Source of the DNA: Lachnospiraceae bacterium
GTDB taxonomy: Bacteria; Bacillota; Clostridia; Lachnospirales; Lachnospiraceae
Direction: 5' to 3'
Length of the DNA: 41,967 nt
NCBI GenBank assembly: GCA_029219245.1
Contig: JAQXTA010000054.1
Span: forward strand, 1 to 41,967
The position numbers and the translations under genes are program-made. Of the stretch, positions 25,954 to 33,940 are shown piece by piece; position 1 is the first letter of the stretch; every line of letters begins with the position of its first letter. Below the pieces are notes generated by a model. That model had not been told where the DNA came from. It worked only from the letters and a program-made list of their open reading frames with translations, and did no database searches.

Positions 25954-26925
25954 TTATTTACCAATTCCAAGTAAAGATACACCAAGCTCTGTCTGTTCCT
26001 CAATAAGCTCATCAACATTTGGAACAATTTCATTGTTAATTACCTGATTTACAACACCCAGTAAATCATCATCCCCAATGTTCACTGCTAAAGATGCTGT
26101 GTCATTTTCCCAGTTAACGGTTTTAACCAAAGATAATTCTCCTTCATATCCTAACTCATATACCAGACCGTTTGCATCGGAAACAACAACTGCATCGGCT
26201 GTACCGGATACTACCTGTAAAACAGCATCGGCAACACTTTCCGAAGCAACAATGTTTACGTTAATGCCTTCATCAGCTAACTGCTGTGCATGTGTTAACT
26301 GTACGGAACCATTGTTTGCAGTAAGGATTGCACCTTCCAGACTTGCTTTATCTGTGTATTTGTCTACATCTTCTGTTCTTACGAGAATGTAGTCATATCC
26401 CTGACGAAGGGAATCACTAAACTGCATGATTTCTGCTCTTTCTTCGGTATTAACAACCATCGCCGCTACCAGGTCAATTTTATCAACTGCCAGATCCGAA
26501 AGAACAGCTGAGAAAGTTTCGGATACAATCTCAATATCAACACCAAGAACTTCTGCTACTCTCTTTGCTACTTCAACGTTTACACCGTAGGATTCGCCGG
26601 TTGCAGGATCCGTAAAGCAATACGGAACATAACCGGAATCAATACCAACAATCAGATAACCTCTATCCTGAATTTCTTTAATTGCATCGCCTACTTCATA
26701 CTCATAAGTAGGTTTTTCTTCTGCCACTTCTTCTGTAGCTTCTTCCTCTGTTGTTTCTTCTTCCTCTGTTGTTTCTTCTTCCGCAGTTTCTTCAACAGTT
26801 TCCTCAGCTGCAACAGCTTCGGTAGCCTCTGCTGCTTCCTCTGTACTACTTGAGCCACATCCTGTCAATGCCCACACCATAGATGCTGTCAATAATCCTG
26901 CCAAAACCTTGTTCCATTTTCTCAT
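25954..26925 (-). CDS. Polar amino acid ABC transporter, substrate-binding lipoprotein
   Basis: This 323-residue family 3 solute-binding protein has a lipoprotein signal ending in ALTGC (lipidated Cys at about residue 23). A Glu/Thr-rich low-complexity linker follows to about residue 75. The binding domain then has the typical GYLIVGIDSGYVPYCFTD start and SDSLRQGYDYILVR in the first lobe. The ligand is expected to be a polar amino acid or derivative. It has its own perfect-consensus promoter and hairpin leader and is followed by an M20 amidohydrolase gene. Confidence 0.92.
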   Translation of the reverse strand: MRKWNKVLAGLLTASMVWALTGCGSSSTEEAAEATEAVAAEETVEETAEEETTEEEETTEEEATEEVAEEKPTYEYEVGDAIKEIQDRGYLIVGIDSGYVPYCFTDPATGESYGVNVEVAKRVAEVLGVDIEIVSETFSAVLSDLAVDKIDLVAAMVVNTEERAEIMQFSDSLRQGYDYILVRTEDVDKYTDKASLEGAILTANNGSVQLTHAQQLADEGINVNIVASESVADAVLQVVSGTADAVVVSDANGLVYELGYEGELSLVKTVNWENDTASLAVNIGDDDLLGVVNQVINNEIVPNVDELIEEQTELGVSLLGIGK

Positions 26926-26984
26926 ATTTTTTCCTCACTTTCTCCTCGTACAAATATTGTACTTTGCAATCATTTTAAGACACT

Positions 26985-27025
26985 AAAAAAGGAATCCCAT
27001 GAATATCGCTTCATGGAACCCCTTT
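26985..27025 (-). terminator. Leader terminator of the binding protein gene
   Basis: On the minus strand a 16-bp stem with three G-U pairs and a GCGATA loop ends in six T. It sits between the promoter (27071-27098) and the start at 26925, and would also stop read-through from elsewhere. A GGAAC segment just upstream can pair with GTTCC in the 5' arm, giving a possible alternative antiterminator. Confidence 0.75.
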
Positions 27026-27070
27026 GTTCCGTTCTTTATTGTTCTATTGTAGTGCCTCAAGTTATTTGTT

Positions 27071-27098
27071 ATTATAAACATATTTTATTATTTGTCAA
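27071..27098 (-). promoter_or_regulatory. Consensus SigA-type promoter of the binding protein gene
   Basis: On the minus strand TTGACA (27093-27098) and TATAAT (27071-27076) are both perfect consensus hexamers, 16 bp apart. The leader to the start codon is about 140 nt. Confidence 0.85.
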
Positions 27099-27120
27099 TA
27101 ATTTTTTTAAAAAATTTTTA

Positions 27121-28509
27121 TCATATGATAATTTTATCCATTTTTATCCATTTTCCATACCCTTCTGCCGTCTGATCAACCTGATTCATTTTACAGACCT
27201 CACGCCCTCTGATAATTGTAGATTCTAATCTTCCCTGCAGACGGACTCCCTGATAAACCACTTGGCTCTCCGCCGTCTTGGAATAGCTCTCATGATGGTC
27301 TATTACGGTTTCCTGCTGCGGATCAAAAAGAAGAATATCCGCATCCAGTCCTAACGCAATTTTACCCTTTTGTTTCTCAATATGCAACATGCGTGCCGGC
27401 TTTTCGCTGAGAATTTTTATAATATTTTCCAGACTTGTTTTTCCTTTCAAAGCAGCATCCAACATTAACGGTACCCTCAAATCAATTCCAACAAGTCCTG
27501 CGGGCGCTTTAAAAATATCCTGTTCGCAGCTTTTTTTCTCTTCATACAGGAAAGGAGAATGATCGCTTCCAATAGCATCCACCGTATACCCATCATTAAC
27601 AAATTCCCACAATCCGTCCTGATTTTCCTTGCTTCTGACCGGAGGATTACACTTAGCAAAGGGACCAAAGGTTTCCAGTGCCTCTTCTGTCAACGTCAGA
27701 TAATGTACACAAGTTTCACATCCTATTTCCATTCCGGAAAGCTTCGCTCTCCGAATTTCTTCCATTGCTTTGGCTGTAGAAACATGAGCAAAAATCAGCT
27801 TTGTCCCGGTCACTTCTGCAAAGGATATGATTTTCCGGATGGTTTCCACTTCCGTAAATTCCGGTCTTGACCACACATGGGCAATCCCTGTTGTTTTACC
27901 CTGTCCACACAGCTCTCTTTCCAGTGCATGAATTACTTTATGGTTTTCTGCATGAAACATAAGAGCAAGACCGGTAGCCGCAACTTTCTTCATTCCTTCA
28001 AACAGTTTTTCGTCATCATCCATATATAAATTAACAAATTCTTCTTCCCGTCCCTTTACCGGCGGAGTCAGAAAAGTTTTATATGCCACAATTCCTGAAT
28101 TTTTTAATTCATCTATCGCTTCCGGATACTGGCATCCTGCCGCACCATAAAAAGCGTAATCAACTACACACTCTTTGTTTGCATAGGAATCCCGGAAAAG
28201 CAGATTCTTTTTATTATAAGGCGTAGGATTGCAGATAGGCTGCTCAACAATCACCGTAGTTCCTCCGGCAGCAGCCGCCATTGAGCCGGTATAAAAGGTT
28301 TCCCGATATTCACCTCCCGGTGCCCGAATGTGAACATGGGTATCAATACTTCCAGGAAGGACATACTTTCCCTTTGCGTCAATAACTCTTGCGGCTTTTA
28401 CTGACGGTTCTCTTCCGATATAGCTGATTTTCCCATCGGTAATTCCAAGATTACAATTTACAAATGTGTTATCCAGAAAAACCGTTCCGTTTTCAATCAA
28501 TAAATCCAT
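27121..28509 (-). CDS. Allantoinase/hydantoinase-type cyclic amidohydrolase, second paralogue
   Basis: This 462-residue amidohydrolase has a complete metal site: DTHVHIRAPG (His58, His60), VAYKTF (Lys144), MFHAENH (His186), FAHVST (His242) and GSDHSPF (Asp316). It is clearly related to the protein at 13510-14895 along its whole length but is diverged, for instance HIRAPGGEY against HVRDPGHIE after the metal histidines. That suggests a different ring substrate or enantiomer. I chose the ATG at 28507-28509, with AGAGGTG 4-5 nt upstream, which gives the family start MDLLIENGTV. It is a single-gene unit, divergent from the TudS-like gene. Confidence 0.88.
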   Translation of the reverse strand: MDLLIENGTVFLDNTFVNCNLGITDGKISYIGREPSVKAARVIDAKGKYVLPGSIDTHVHIRAPGGEYRETFYTGSMAAAAGGTTVIVEQPICNPTPYNKKNLLFRDSYANKECVVDYAFYGAAGCQYPEAIDELKNSGIVAYKTFLTPPVKGREEEFVNLYMDDDEKLFEGMKKVAATGLALMFHAENHKVIHALERELCGQGKTTGIAHVWSRPEFTEVETIRKIISFAEVTGTKLIFAHVSTAKAMEEIRRAKLSGMEIGCETCVHYLTLTEEALETFGPFAKCNPPVRSKENQDGLWEFVNDGYTVDAIGSDHSPFLYEEKKSCEQDIFKAPAGLVGIDLRVPLMLDAALKGKTSLENIIKILSEKPARMLHIEKQKGKIALGLDADILLFDPQQETVIDHHESYSKTAESQVVYQGVRLQGRLESTIIRGREVCKMNQVDQTAEGYGKWIKMDKIII

Positions 28510-28573
28510 ATAACACCTCTTTCTTCTTTTGCATAAATTCATTTGTTAGAGCTAATCAAATGCTCTTTTTGTT

Positions 28574-28601
28574 ATTATAACTCATTTTTATTGCATTTCA
28601 A
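28574..28601 (-). promoter_or_regulatory. SigA-type promoter of the second cyclic amidohydrolase gene
   Basis: On the minus strand TTGAAA (28596-28601) and TATAAT (28574-28579) are separated by 16 bp. Its -35 touches the -35 of the opposing promoter. An AGAGC/GCTCT inverted repeat with a 9-bp spacer lies just downstream (28547-28565). Confidence 0.75.
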
Positions 28602-28619
28602 TAATTTTTCATATATAAT
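28591..28619 (+). promoter_or_regulatory. SigA-type promoter of the TudS-like gene
   Basis: TTGCAT (28591-28596) and TATAAT (28614-28619) are separated by 17 bp, about 35 nt before the GGAGG of the gene at 28661. Confidence 0.8.
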
Positions 28620-28660
28620 TTTCACAAAGTAATAAAAACATGCTATAAAGGAGGATTTCT

Positions 28661-29293
28661 ATGAGTACACAAGACATTGTCATGAAAGGGGAATCTGCTT
28701 TTCCTGAAGGGAAGGAAATGTTAGAAGACCTCAGAAGTAAAAGAATTGTATTTTTATGCCACTGTATTTTAAATTCTAACAGTAAAGTTCTGGAACGTGC
28801 CCGTTATGGCGGAATATACAAAGAAGTACTGGATGTGCTCGAAGAATATGATGTGGGTGTGGTACAACTTCCCTGTACAGAACATTTATACTTCGGTGGC
28901 AACCGCTATTGGGGTGGTAAAAACGTCTTTGACAGTGCAGGCTATCGGAGATTCTGCCGGGAACAAGCCTCCTATATCGCCGATTACATCAGCAACTATC
29001 AGTCTATGGGCTATCAGATTGTCAGTATACTCGGCTGTGATGGTTCTCCTACCTGTGGAGTCAATTTTACCAATCATTATAACAATGGTGGTGGCCGTCC
29101 CAAACCACTTGATCGTGAAGTAATTGCCGGAAAGGGCATCTTCATGGAAGAACTGGAAGCAGAAATTATAAGCCGGGGTCTGAAAATGCCCGATATGTAT
29201 GGTCTTGGTATGGATTTAGCTTCCAAAAGTATGGAAAAAATATTTGCAGAGTTCCGCAACTATATCACATCACGAATCTCTGCAAAAGAATAA
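28661..29293 (+). CDS. TudS-related putative desulfidase (DUF523-like)
   Basis: This 210-residue protein resembles the clostridial TudS-related family. TudS removes sulfur from 2-thiouracil using a [4Fe-4S] cluster held by three cysteines. Candidate ligands here are Cys33 or Cys35 in FLCHCILNSN, Cys72 in LPCTEH and Cys132 in GSPTCGV, matching the CLLG, CPE and GSPSCG positions of DUF523. GGAGG precedes the ATG. It is divergently paired with a hydantoinase-type gene, so desulfuration of a thio-ureide (such as a thiohydantoin) before ring opening is an attractive but untested role. Desulfidase activity is inferred only from the family. Confidence 0.75.
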   Translation: MSTQDIVMKGESAFPEGKEMLEDLRSKRIVFLCHCILNSNSKVLERARYGGIYKEVLDVLEEYDVGVVQLPCTEHLYFGGNRYWGGKNVFDSAGYRRFCREQASYIADYISNYQSMGYQIVSILGCDGSPTCGVNFTNHYNNGGGRPKPLDREVIAGKGIFMEELEAEIISRGLKMPDMYGLGMDLASKSMEKIFAEFRNYITSRISAKE

Positions 29294-29299
29294 TGGTTG

Positions 29300-30418
29300 T
29301 TATGCAAGACAACCGGAAAACAGATACTGAACATCTTCTCTGGTAAGCGGAATATAACTGCGACCCAGAAGTCTTTGCTGATTTAAGATGGTGCTGTCCG
29401 TAAAGAGCGGAATATCTTCCGGGACGGCACCATATTCTTTCATTGGTTTATGAGGCAGAATCTTTTCCAGCAGTTCTTTCAGCTTCTGTAATTCCTGTCC
29501 TTTTTCCGCGCTAAGTACTCTACCCACTACAGTTTCCAAATCCTTGATTGCACCTTCCGGTTTTCTCTCTTTATACAATTCCAGAACCGGCATCATAAAC
29601 TGGTAATTGGATTCCCCATGTGCCACATGATATTTCCCGCCCAGTGCATAGCTCATGGCATGAATTGTACCACATCCGGCATTTCCGAATGCAATACCGG
29701 CATAATTCGATGCTTTCAGAAATTGTCCTCCTAAGCTTCCTATCGCACTCTTATCTTCTGCGACCTTGCAATAACCATCCAGAATCGCTTCTATTGCTGC
29801 TATGGAAAACAGCTTTGTATAATCAGTCGCCAAAGGACTGAGATAACTTTCCATGGCATGAATCAATGCATCAATAGAACTTGTAGCAAATACTTTGTAC
29901 GGTAACGTTGCTATGAATTCCGGAATAAGCACTGCTTTTCTCGGATACATTTCCTCAGATACAAGTCCCTGTTTTGTACCAAGCTTCTGTCGATTTACGA
30001 TTGCGATATTGGTAACTTCCGAACCCGTTCCGCAGGTTGTCGGAACAACAATAAGCTCATGCTGTGCTTTTAAAGCATCCATATTCTCATACAGGCTGTT
30101 TACATCCTTTGTCTGACCGGATACCGCTATCACCTTCGCAATATCAATAATGGTTCCCCCGCCAACGGCAATGATACGATTATACCGCTTTGGTTCAAGC
30201 TGCTCCAGAATCGCATTAATCATCGTATCACTGGGTTCTCCTTCACCATACTTTTCTTGAAAAAGTACCTGACAGGACACTCCGTATCCGGCAATAACAG
30301 GATTATATATATACTCATTTGTTATAATCAAATCCGTATTATCCAATTGAAAATCCCTGACAAATTCACCAAAATTCTCAAAGGAATAAATTTGGGGCAC
30401 AATTTGAATCTGTTTCAT
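29300..30418 (-). CDS. 4-hydroxybutyrate dehydrogenase (iron-containing alcohol dehydrogenase)
   Basis: This 372-residue group III alcohol dehydrogenase closely resembles, from memory, the Clostridium kluyveri 4-hydroxybutyrate dehydrogenase along its length. Shared features are ITNEYIYNP, FQEKYGEGEPSD, YNRIIAVGGGTIIDIAK (NAD site), VPTTCGTGSEVTN, SSIDALIHAMESYLSP and HGESNYQF. Members interconvert succinate semialdehyde and 4-hydroxybutyrate. The ATG at 30416-30418 has GAGG 6 nt upstream and gives the family length; an upstream frame to 30493 would overlap the next gene. No other 4-hydroxybutyrate pathway genes are in the window, so it may reduce another short semialdehyde. Confidence 0.85.
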   Translation of the reverse strand: MKQIQIVPQIYSFENFGEFVRDFQLDNTDLIITNEYIYNPVIAGYGVSCQVLFQEKYGEGEPSDTMINAILEQLEPKRYNRIIAVGGGTIIDIAKVIAVSGQTKDVNSLYENMDALKAQHELIVVPTTCGTGSEVTNIAIVNRQKLGTKQGLVSEEMYPRKAVLIPEFIATLPYKVFATSSIDALIHAMESYLSPLATDYTKLFSIAAIEAILDGYCKVAEDKSAIGSLGGQFLKASNYAGIAFGNAGCGTIHAMSYALGGKYHVAHGESNYQFMMPVLELYKERKPEGAIKDLETVVGRVLSAEKGQELQKLKELLEKILPHKPMKEYGAVPEDIPLFTDSTILNQQRLLGRSYIPLTREDVQYLFSGCLA

Positions 30419-30464
30419 TTCATTCCTCATTTCTGCGCTCGCCTTTTGGCTGCGCCTCCTGTCA

Positions 30465-31067
30465 TTATTTGCTGCACATTTTTCTTCTGACAATCTCTGC
30501 TATTAGTTCTGCAGTTCCCTCTACACCAAATTTACTGCTGTCGATACACAAATCATGATAGTCAAAAGGAGATTTATAACCGGCAACATATAATTTATGA
30601 TAGTTTTCACGGGCAGAATCAACCTCCTGCATCATTTCCCTTGCTTCCTTTTCTTCCAAGCCAAGACTTTCTACACAATTCTTAAGACGTGCTTCATATG
30701 GTGCATAAATATAAACCTTTAGAACATTTGAATAATCAGCCAGCACATATTCTGCACAACGACCAACGATAATGCAGGAATCCTTCTTTGCATAATCCCG
30801 AATAATATTCTTCTGTACATTAAAGATTTCATCTTTTAATCCAGGACGACCGATTCCCAACGGATAAACCATCCCCAAAAATCTCGACTTAACAGCCTCT
30901 TCTTCCTGATTAATCTTAGAAACCGGTAAATCCATACGCTTTGCTGTTTCCTCCACAATATCACGATCCAGATAATCAATACCAAGGATTTCTGAAAGTT
31001 TACGCGCAATCGGTCTTCCCAGACTACCGAACTGACGAGATATCGTTACTACATATTTTTCTGTCAT
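30465..31067 (-). CDS. Cytidylate kinase-like family protein
   Basis: This 200-residue P-loop-type protein belongs to the cytidylate kinase-like family, as seen in VTISRQFGSLGRPIARKLSEILG at the N-terminus and YLDRDIVEETA. The N-terminal loop is not a classical GxxGxGKS, so true CMP kinase activity is uncertain. The late motif DLCIDSSKFGVE resembles the end of this family. It has its own promoter. The physiological role of this clostridial family is not established. Confidence 0.8.
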   Translation of the reverse strand: MTEKYVVTISRQFGSLGRPIARKLSEILGIDYLDRDIVEETAKRMDLPVSKINQEEEAVKSRFLGMVYPLGIGRPGLKDEIFNVQKNIIRDYAKKDSCIIVGRCAEYVLADYSNVLKVYIYAPYEARLKNCVESLGLEEKEAREMMQEVDSARENYHKLYVAGYKSPFDYHDLCIDSSKFGVEGTAELIAEIVRRKMCSK

Positions 31068-31109
31068 ATTACCATTCCTCCCAAATATAAAATGTTTTAT
31101 ACTGCATAC

Positions 31110-31138
31110 ATTTTACCACAATGTGCAAATATTGACAA
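31110..31138 (-). promoter_or_regulatory. SigA-type promoter of the cytidylate kinase-like gene
   Basis: On the minus strand TTGTCA (31133-31138) and TAAAAT (31110-31115) are separated by 17 bp, about 40 nt before the ATG, which has GGGAGG upstream. Confidence 0.7.
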
Positions 31139-31191
31139 CATTTTATATCATTTTGGTAATTTCAATCTGTTTTCAATCATGCAGAAAAATA

Positions 31192-32529
31192 TCAATTGCA
31201 TATGGTTGCTTTCTTAACAACCTTCCGATAGAATACCACCGACAACACCGTTGCCACACTCCATCCTACCGGCCAAGATAACCAGATACCGGTACTGGAA
31301 GACAACCAACCGGAGAAAACATAAGCCAGTATTACCCTCAAAATTAAATCCGTAAAAGTGGAAATCATAAAATATTTCATGGCTTCTGCACCTCGAAGCG
31401 CACCATCCGCTACCAGTTTGATAGCGATAATAAAATAAAACGGTGCTACTATCTTAAGAAATATAGCTCCGGTATCCATTGCCGCGCTCCCGGTATCTTC
31501 CATAAATAACAGCATCATAATTCTTCCGAAGAAAAAGTAGGCAACAAAGAATGGAACCGCAACACAAACCGCCATTTTCATACCTGCCTTATAGCCTTCC
31601 CGGATTCGTCCCGGCAGTCCCGCACCCAGATTCTGCGCTGTAAAACCAGATACACCGTTCCCTAATGTTGTAAAGCCGGTGATGATAAAGGTATTCAGCT
31701 TTACGGCCGCAGAGTATCCTGCAATTACATTTGAACCATAGGAATTTACAAGGCTCTGGATAAAAATATTGCCGATGGAAACAAAGCTCTGCTGTAAAAT
31801 ACTTGGTATGGCTACAAAAGCTATCTTTTTTAGAACCGGAAGTGAGAAAACCTCTGGCCTGACTTCTGTCCGCACTTCTGCTACCCGTCTGCGAAAAGCA
31901 AGCAATGCCAGAATGCAGGCAACACCCTGTGCGAGGAAGGTCGCCCATGCAACACCCGCTACACCCCAATGGAAAACTGCTACAAACACTAAATCCAGCA
32001 CAATATTTCCAATGGAAGAACCAATCAGAAAATAAAGCGGCGTTTTGGAATCGCCCAGAGAATTAAACATACCTGTTGTAACATTGTATAGAAAGAGAAA
32101 GACAAAACCGCCAATATATATTTTTAAATACAAAGCACCATCTGCAAAAATGTTCTCCGGCGTCTGAATCATCCGCATCATCGCCGGTGTGGTCAAAAGT
32201 CCGATTATGGTCAAAAGTGTCGATAATACCAGTCCGGTAATAAAGGTCGTAGAAACTGCCGTTTTTAACTGTTGGTACTCTTTTGCTCCAAATAACTGTG
32301 AGATGACAACAGAACAACCAATATTACAGCCTACCGCCACAGCCATAAAAATCATGGTGATGGGATAGGATGCTCCAACTGCTGCAAGTGCATCCTCGCC
32401 TGCAAATTTCCCTGCAATCATACTGTCTGCAATGTTATAAATCTGCTGAAATGCCACACTGATAAACATAGGTATGGTATAGCGGAACAAAACTTTCTGG
32501 GAATCTCCCACTGTCAAATCCTGAATCAT
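31192..32529 (-). CDS. MATE family efflux transporter
   Basis: This 445-residue membrane protein has about twelve hydrophobic helices in two homologous halves. The MATE signature is visible in IPMFISVAFQQIYNIADSMIAG near the N-terminus and in SIGNIFIQSLVNSYG-type sequence at the start of the second half. Members export drugs or metabolites with Na+ or H+. The ATG at 32527-32529 has GAGGAG about 7 nt upstream; the frame is open eight codons further. The substrate is unknown. Confidence 0.88.
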   Translation of the reverse strand: MIQDLTVGDSQKVLFRYTIPMFISVAFQQIYNIADSMIAGKFAGEDALAAVGASYPITMIFMAVAVGCNIGCSVVISQLFGAKEYQQLKTAVSTTFITGLVLSTLLTIIGLLTTPAMMRMIQTPENIFADGALYLKIYIGGFVFLFLYNVTTGMFNSLGDSKTPLYFLIGSSIGNIVLDLVFVAVFHWGVAGVAWATFLAQGVACILALLAFRRRVAEVRTEVRPEVFSLPVLKKIAFVAIPSILQQSFVSIGNIFIQSLVNSYGSNVIAGYSAAVKLNTFIITGFTTLGNGVSGFTAQNLGAGLPGRIREGYKAGMKMAVCVAVPFFVAYFFFGRIMMLLFMEDTGSAAMDTGAIFLKIVAPFYFIIAIKLVADGALRGAEAMKYFMISTFTDLILRVILAYVFSGWLSSSTGIWLSWPVGWSVATVLSVVFYRKVVKKATICN

Positions 32530-32600
32530 CACTTTTCTCCTCAACTTTATCATTTATCGTACTCTTGTATTGAATTCACTACTACGCCCTAAAACAGCAT

Positions 32601-32662
32601 CTGCCCGCAAGGGAAATCTGTCTTGTCTGGAAAAACGACACAGCACTTTCCCCTGCGGGCAG
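32601..32662. repeat. Long intergenic hairpin between coaBC and the MATE gene
   Basis: CTGCCCGC (32601-32608) and GCGGGCAG (32655-32662) are exact reverse complements, continued inward by AGGGAAA/TTTCCC pairs and a partial inner stem. No clear T-run follows on either strand (TTTCTTAG on plus, GTTTTAGG on minus), so it is a weak terminator at best. It may end coaBC or structure the MATE leader. Confidence 0.6.
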
Positions 32663-32669
32663 GGCTTTC

Positions 32670-33857
32670 TTAGATTTTATCCATGATATAGCTCAATAAC
32701 TTATCTGCCACTTCCTCTTTGCTCATCATAGGAAGCTGTATTGTATCTGTTTTGGAAAGCAGGGTTACGATATTCGTATCGGTTCCAAAACCTGCTCCCT
32801 CCTGTTTTAAATTATTAGCTACAATCAAATCCAGATTTTTTTTCTCTAATTTTTTTCTGGAATTTTCTATCATATTCTCGGTTTCCATCGAGAAACCGCA
32901 TAAAAACTGACCTTCCGGCTTGTGGGCACCAAGATATCCCAGAATATCTTCGGTACGCTCCAGTTCTATGCTCATATCACCGTCTTTTTTCTTCAGTTTC
33001 TCATCCGCAATATATTTGGGATGATAATCTGCAACGGCGGCTGCCTTAATAATGATGTTCTGCTCCTTTGCACGACTTTTTACAACTTCTGCCATATCTG
33101 CCGCCGACAGTACATCCACCACTTCCATATGGATTGGCGGTGTCAGTTCTGTTTTGCCACTTACAAGTGTTACGTCGGCTCCCCGAAGCATCGCTGCTCG
33201 TGCAATGGCATAACCCATTTTTCCGGTAGAATGGTTGCTGATATAACGTACCGGATCAATCTTTTCCCTGGTTGGTCCTGCTGTCACAAGCACTTTTAGC
33301 CCTGTCATATCCTTGGGGGTAACCGCTTTGACAAGATACTCCAAGAGAAGCTCCGGCTCCGGCATTTTCCCTTCTCCGGTATCGCCGCAGGCAAGATAGC
33401 CGGTTGCCGGTGTAATGACTTCCATACTGTATTTCTCCAGTATTTTCATATTGTCCTGTACAATCGGATTCTGGAACATTCTGGTATTCATCGCCGGTGC
33501 AATGATTTTCGGACACTGGCAGGCAAGCAAGGTTGTCGTCAGCATATCATCCGCAATGCCATGGGCCGCTTTGGCAATCACATTGGCAGAGGCCGGTGCA
33601 ATTAAAATCGCATCTGCCTGCTTCGCTAATGCCACATGCTCCACATTGTACTGAAAATTCCGGTCAAACGTATCGATGAGGCATTTGTTGCCCGTTAAAG
33701 TTTCAAATGTAATCGGATGAATAAAGTTCGTTGCATTCTGTGTCATAATCACTGTCACATCTGCTTTTCTCTTTTTTAACATACTGGCAAGGGAAGCAAT
33801 CTTATATGCGGCAATGCTTCCTGTCACCCCCAGTATGATATGTTTTCCCTGTAACAT
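32670..33857 (-). CDS. coaBC: Bifunctional phosphopantothenoylcysteine decarboxylase / phosphopantothenate-cysteine ligase
   Basis: This 395-residue fusion makes 4'-phosphopantetheine for coenzyme A. The N-terminal flavin domain (CoaC, about 1-180) has GVTGSIAAYK, the ILIAPASANVIAKAAHGIAD block and the PAMNTRM and ACGDTGEG substrate motifs. The C-terminal CoaB domain starts near VLVTAGPTREKIDPVRYISN and has KAAAVADYHP. I chose the ATG at 33855-33857 with AGGAG about 7 nt upstream; the frame runs upstream to overlap coaX, but the extra residues are unlike the family. It follows coaX by 83 bp. Confidence 0.95.
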   Translation of the reverse strand: MLQGKHIILGVTGSIAAYKIASLASMLKKRKADVTVIMTQNATNFIHPITFETLTGNKCLIDTFDRNFQYNVEHVALAKQADAILIAPASANVIAKAAHGIADDMLTTTLLACQCPKIIAPAMNTRMFQNPIVQDNMKILEKYSMEVITPATGYLACGDTGEGKMPEPELLLEYLVKAVTPKDMTGLKVLVTAGPTREKIDPVRYISNHSTGKMGYAIARAAMLRGADVTLVSGKTELTPPIHMEVVDVLSAADMAEVVKSRAKEQNIIIKAAAVADYHPKYIADEKLKKKDGDMSIELERTEDILGYLGAHKPEGQFLCGFSMETENMIENSRKKLEKKNLDLIVANNLKQEGAGFGTDTNIVTLLSKTDTIQLPMMSKEEVADKLLSYIMDKI

Positions 33858-33940
33858 CCTGCGCTCCTTTCTGCGCTCTTCTCTACTTTCTCTGCTGCTT
33901 TTCTGCCGGTTTTTTCCTGACCATGACCTTGCACGCATTT

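Noticed and set aside
27118..27131. Palindrome TTATCATATGATAA as an operator
   Set aside because: It overlaps the stop codon of the cyclic amidohydrolase gene, lies upstream of the -35 of the next promoter, and is likely chance in AT-rich DNA. It shares CATATGATAATTT with 8061-8073 but the arms differ.
6731..29293. Complete ergothioneine degradation pathway
   Set aside because: No ergothionase, thiourocanate hydratase or imidazolonepropionase-like gene is in the window; only the late steps could be represented.
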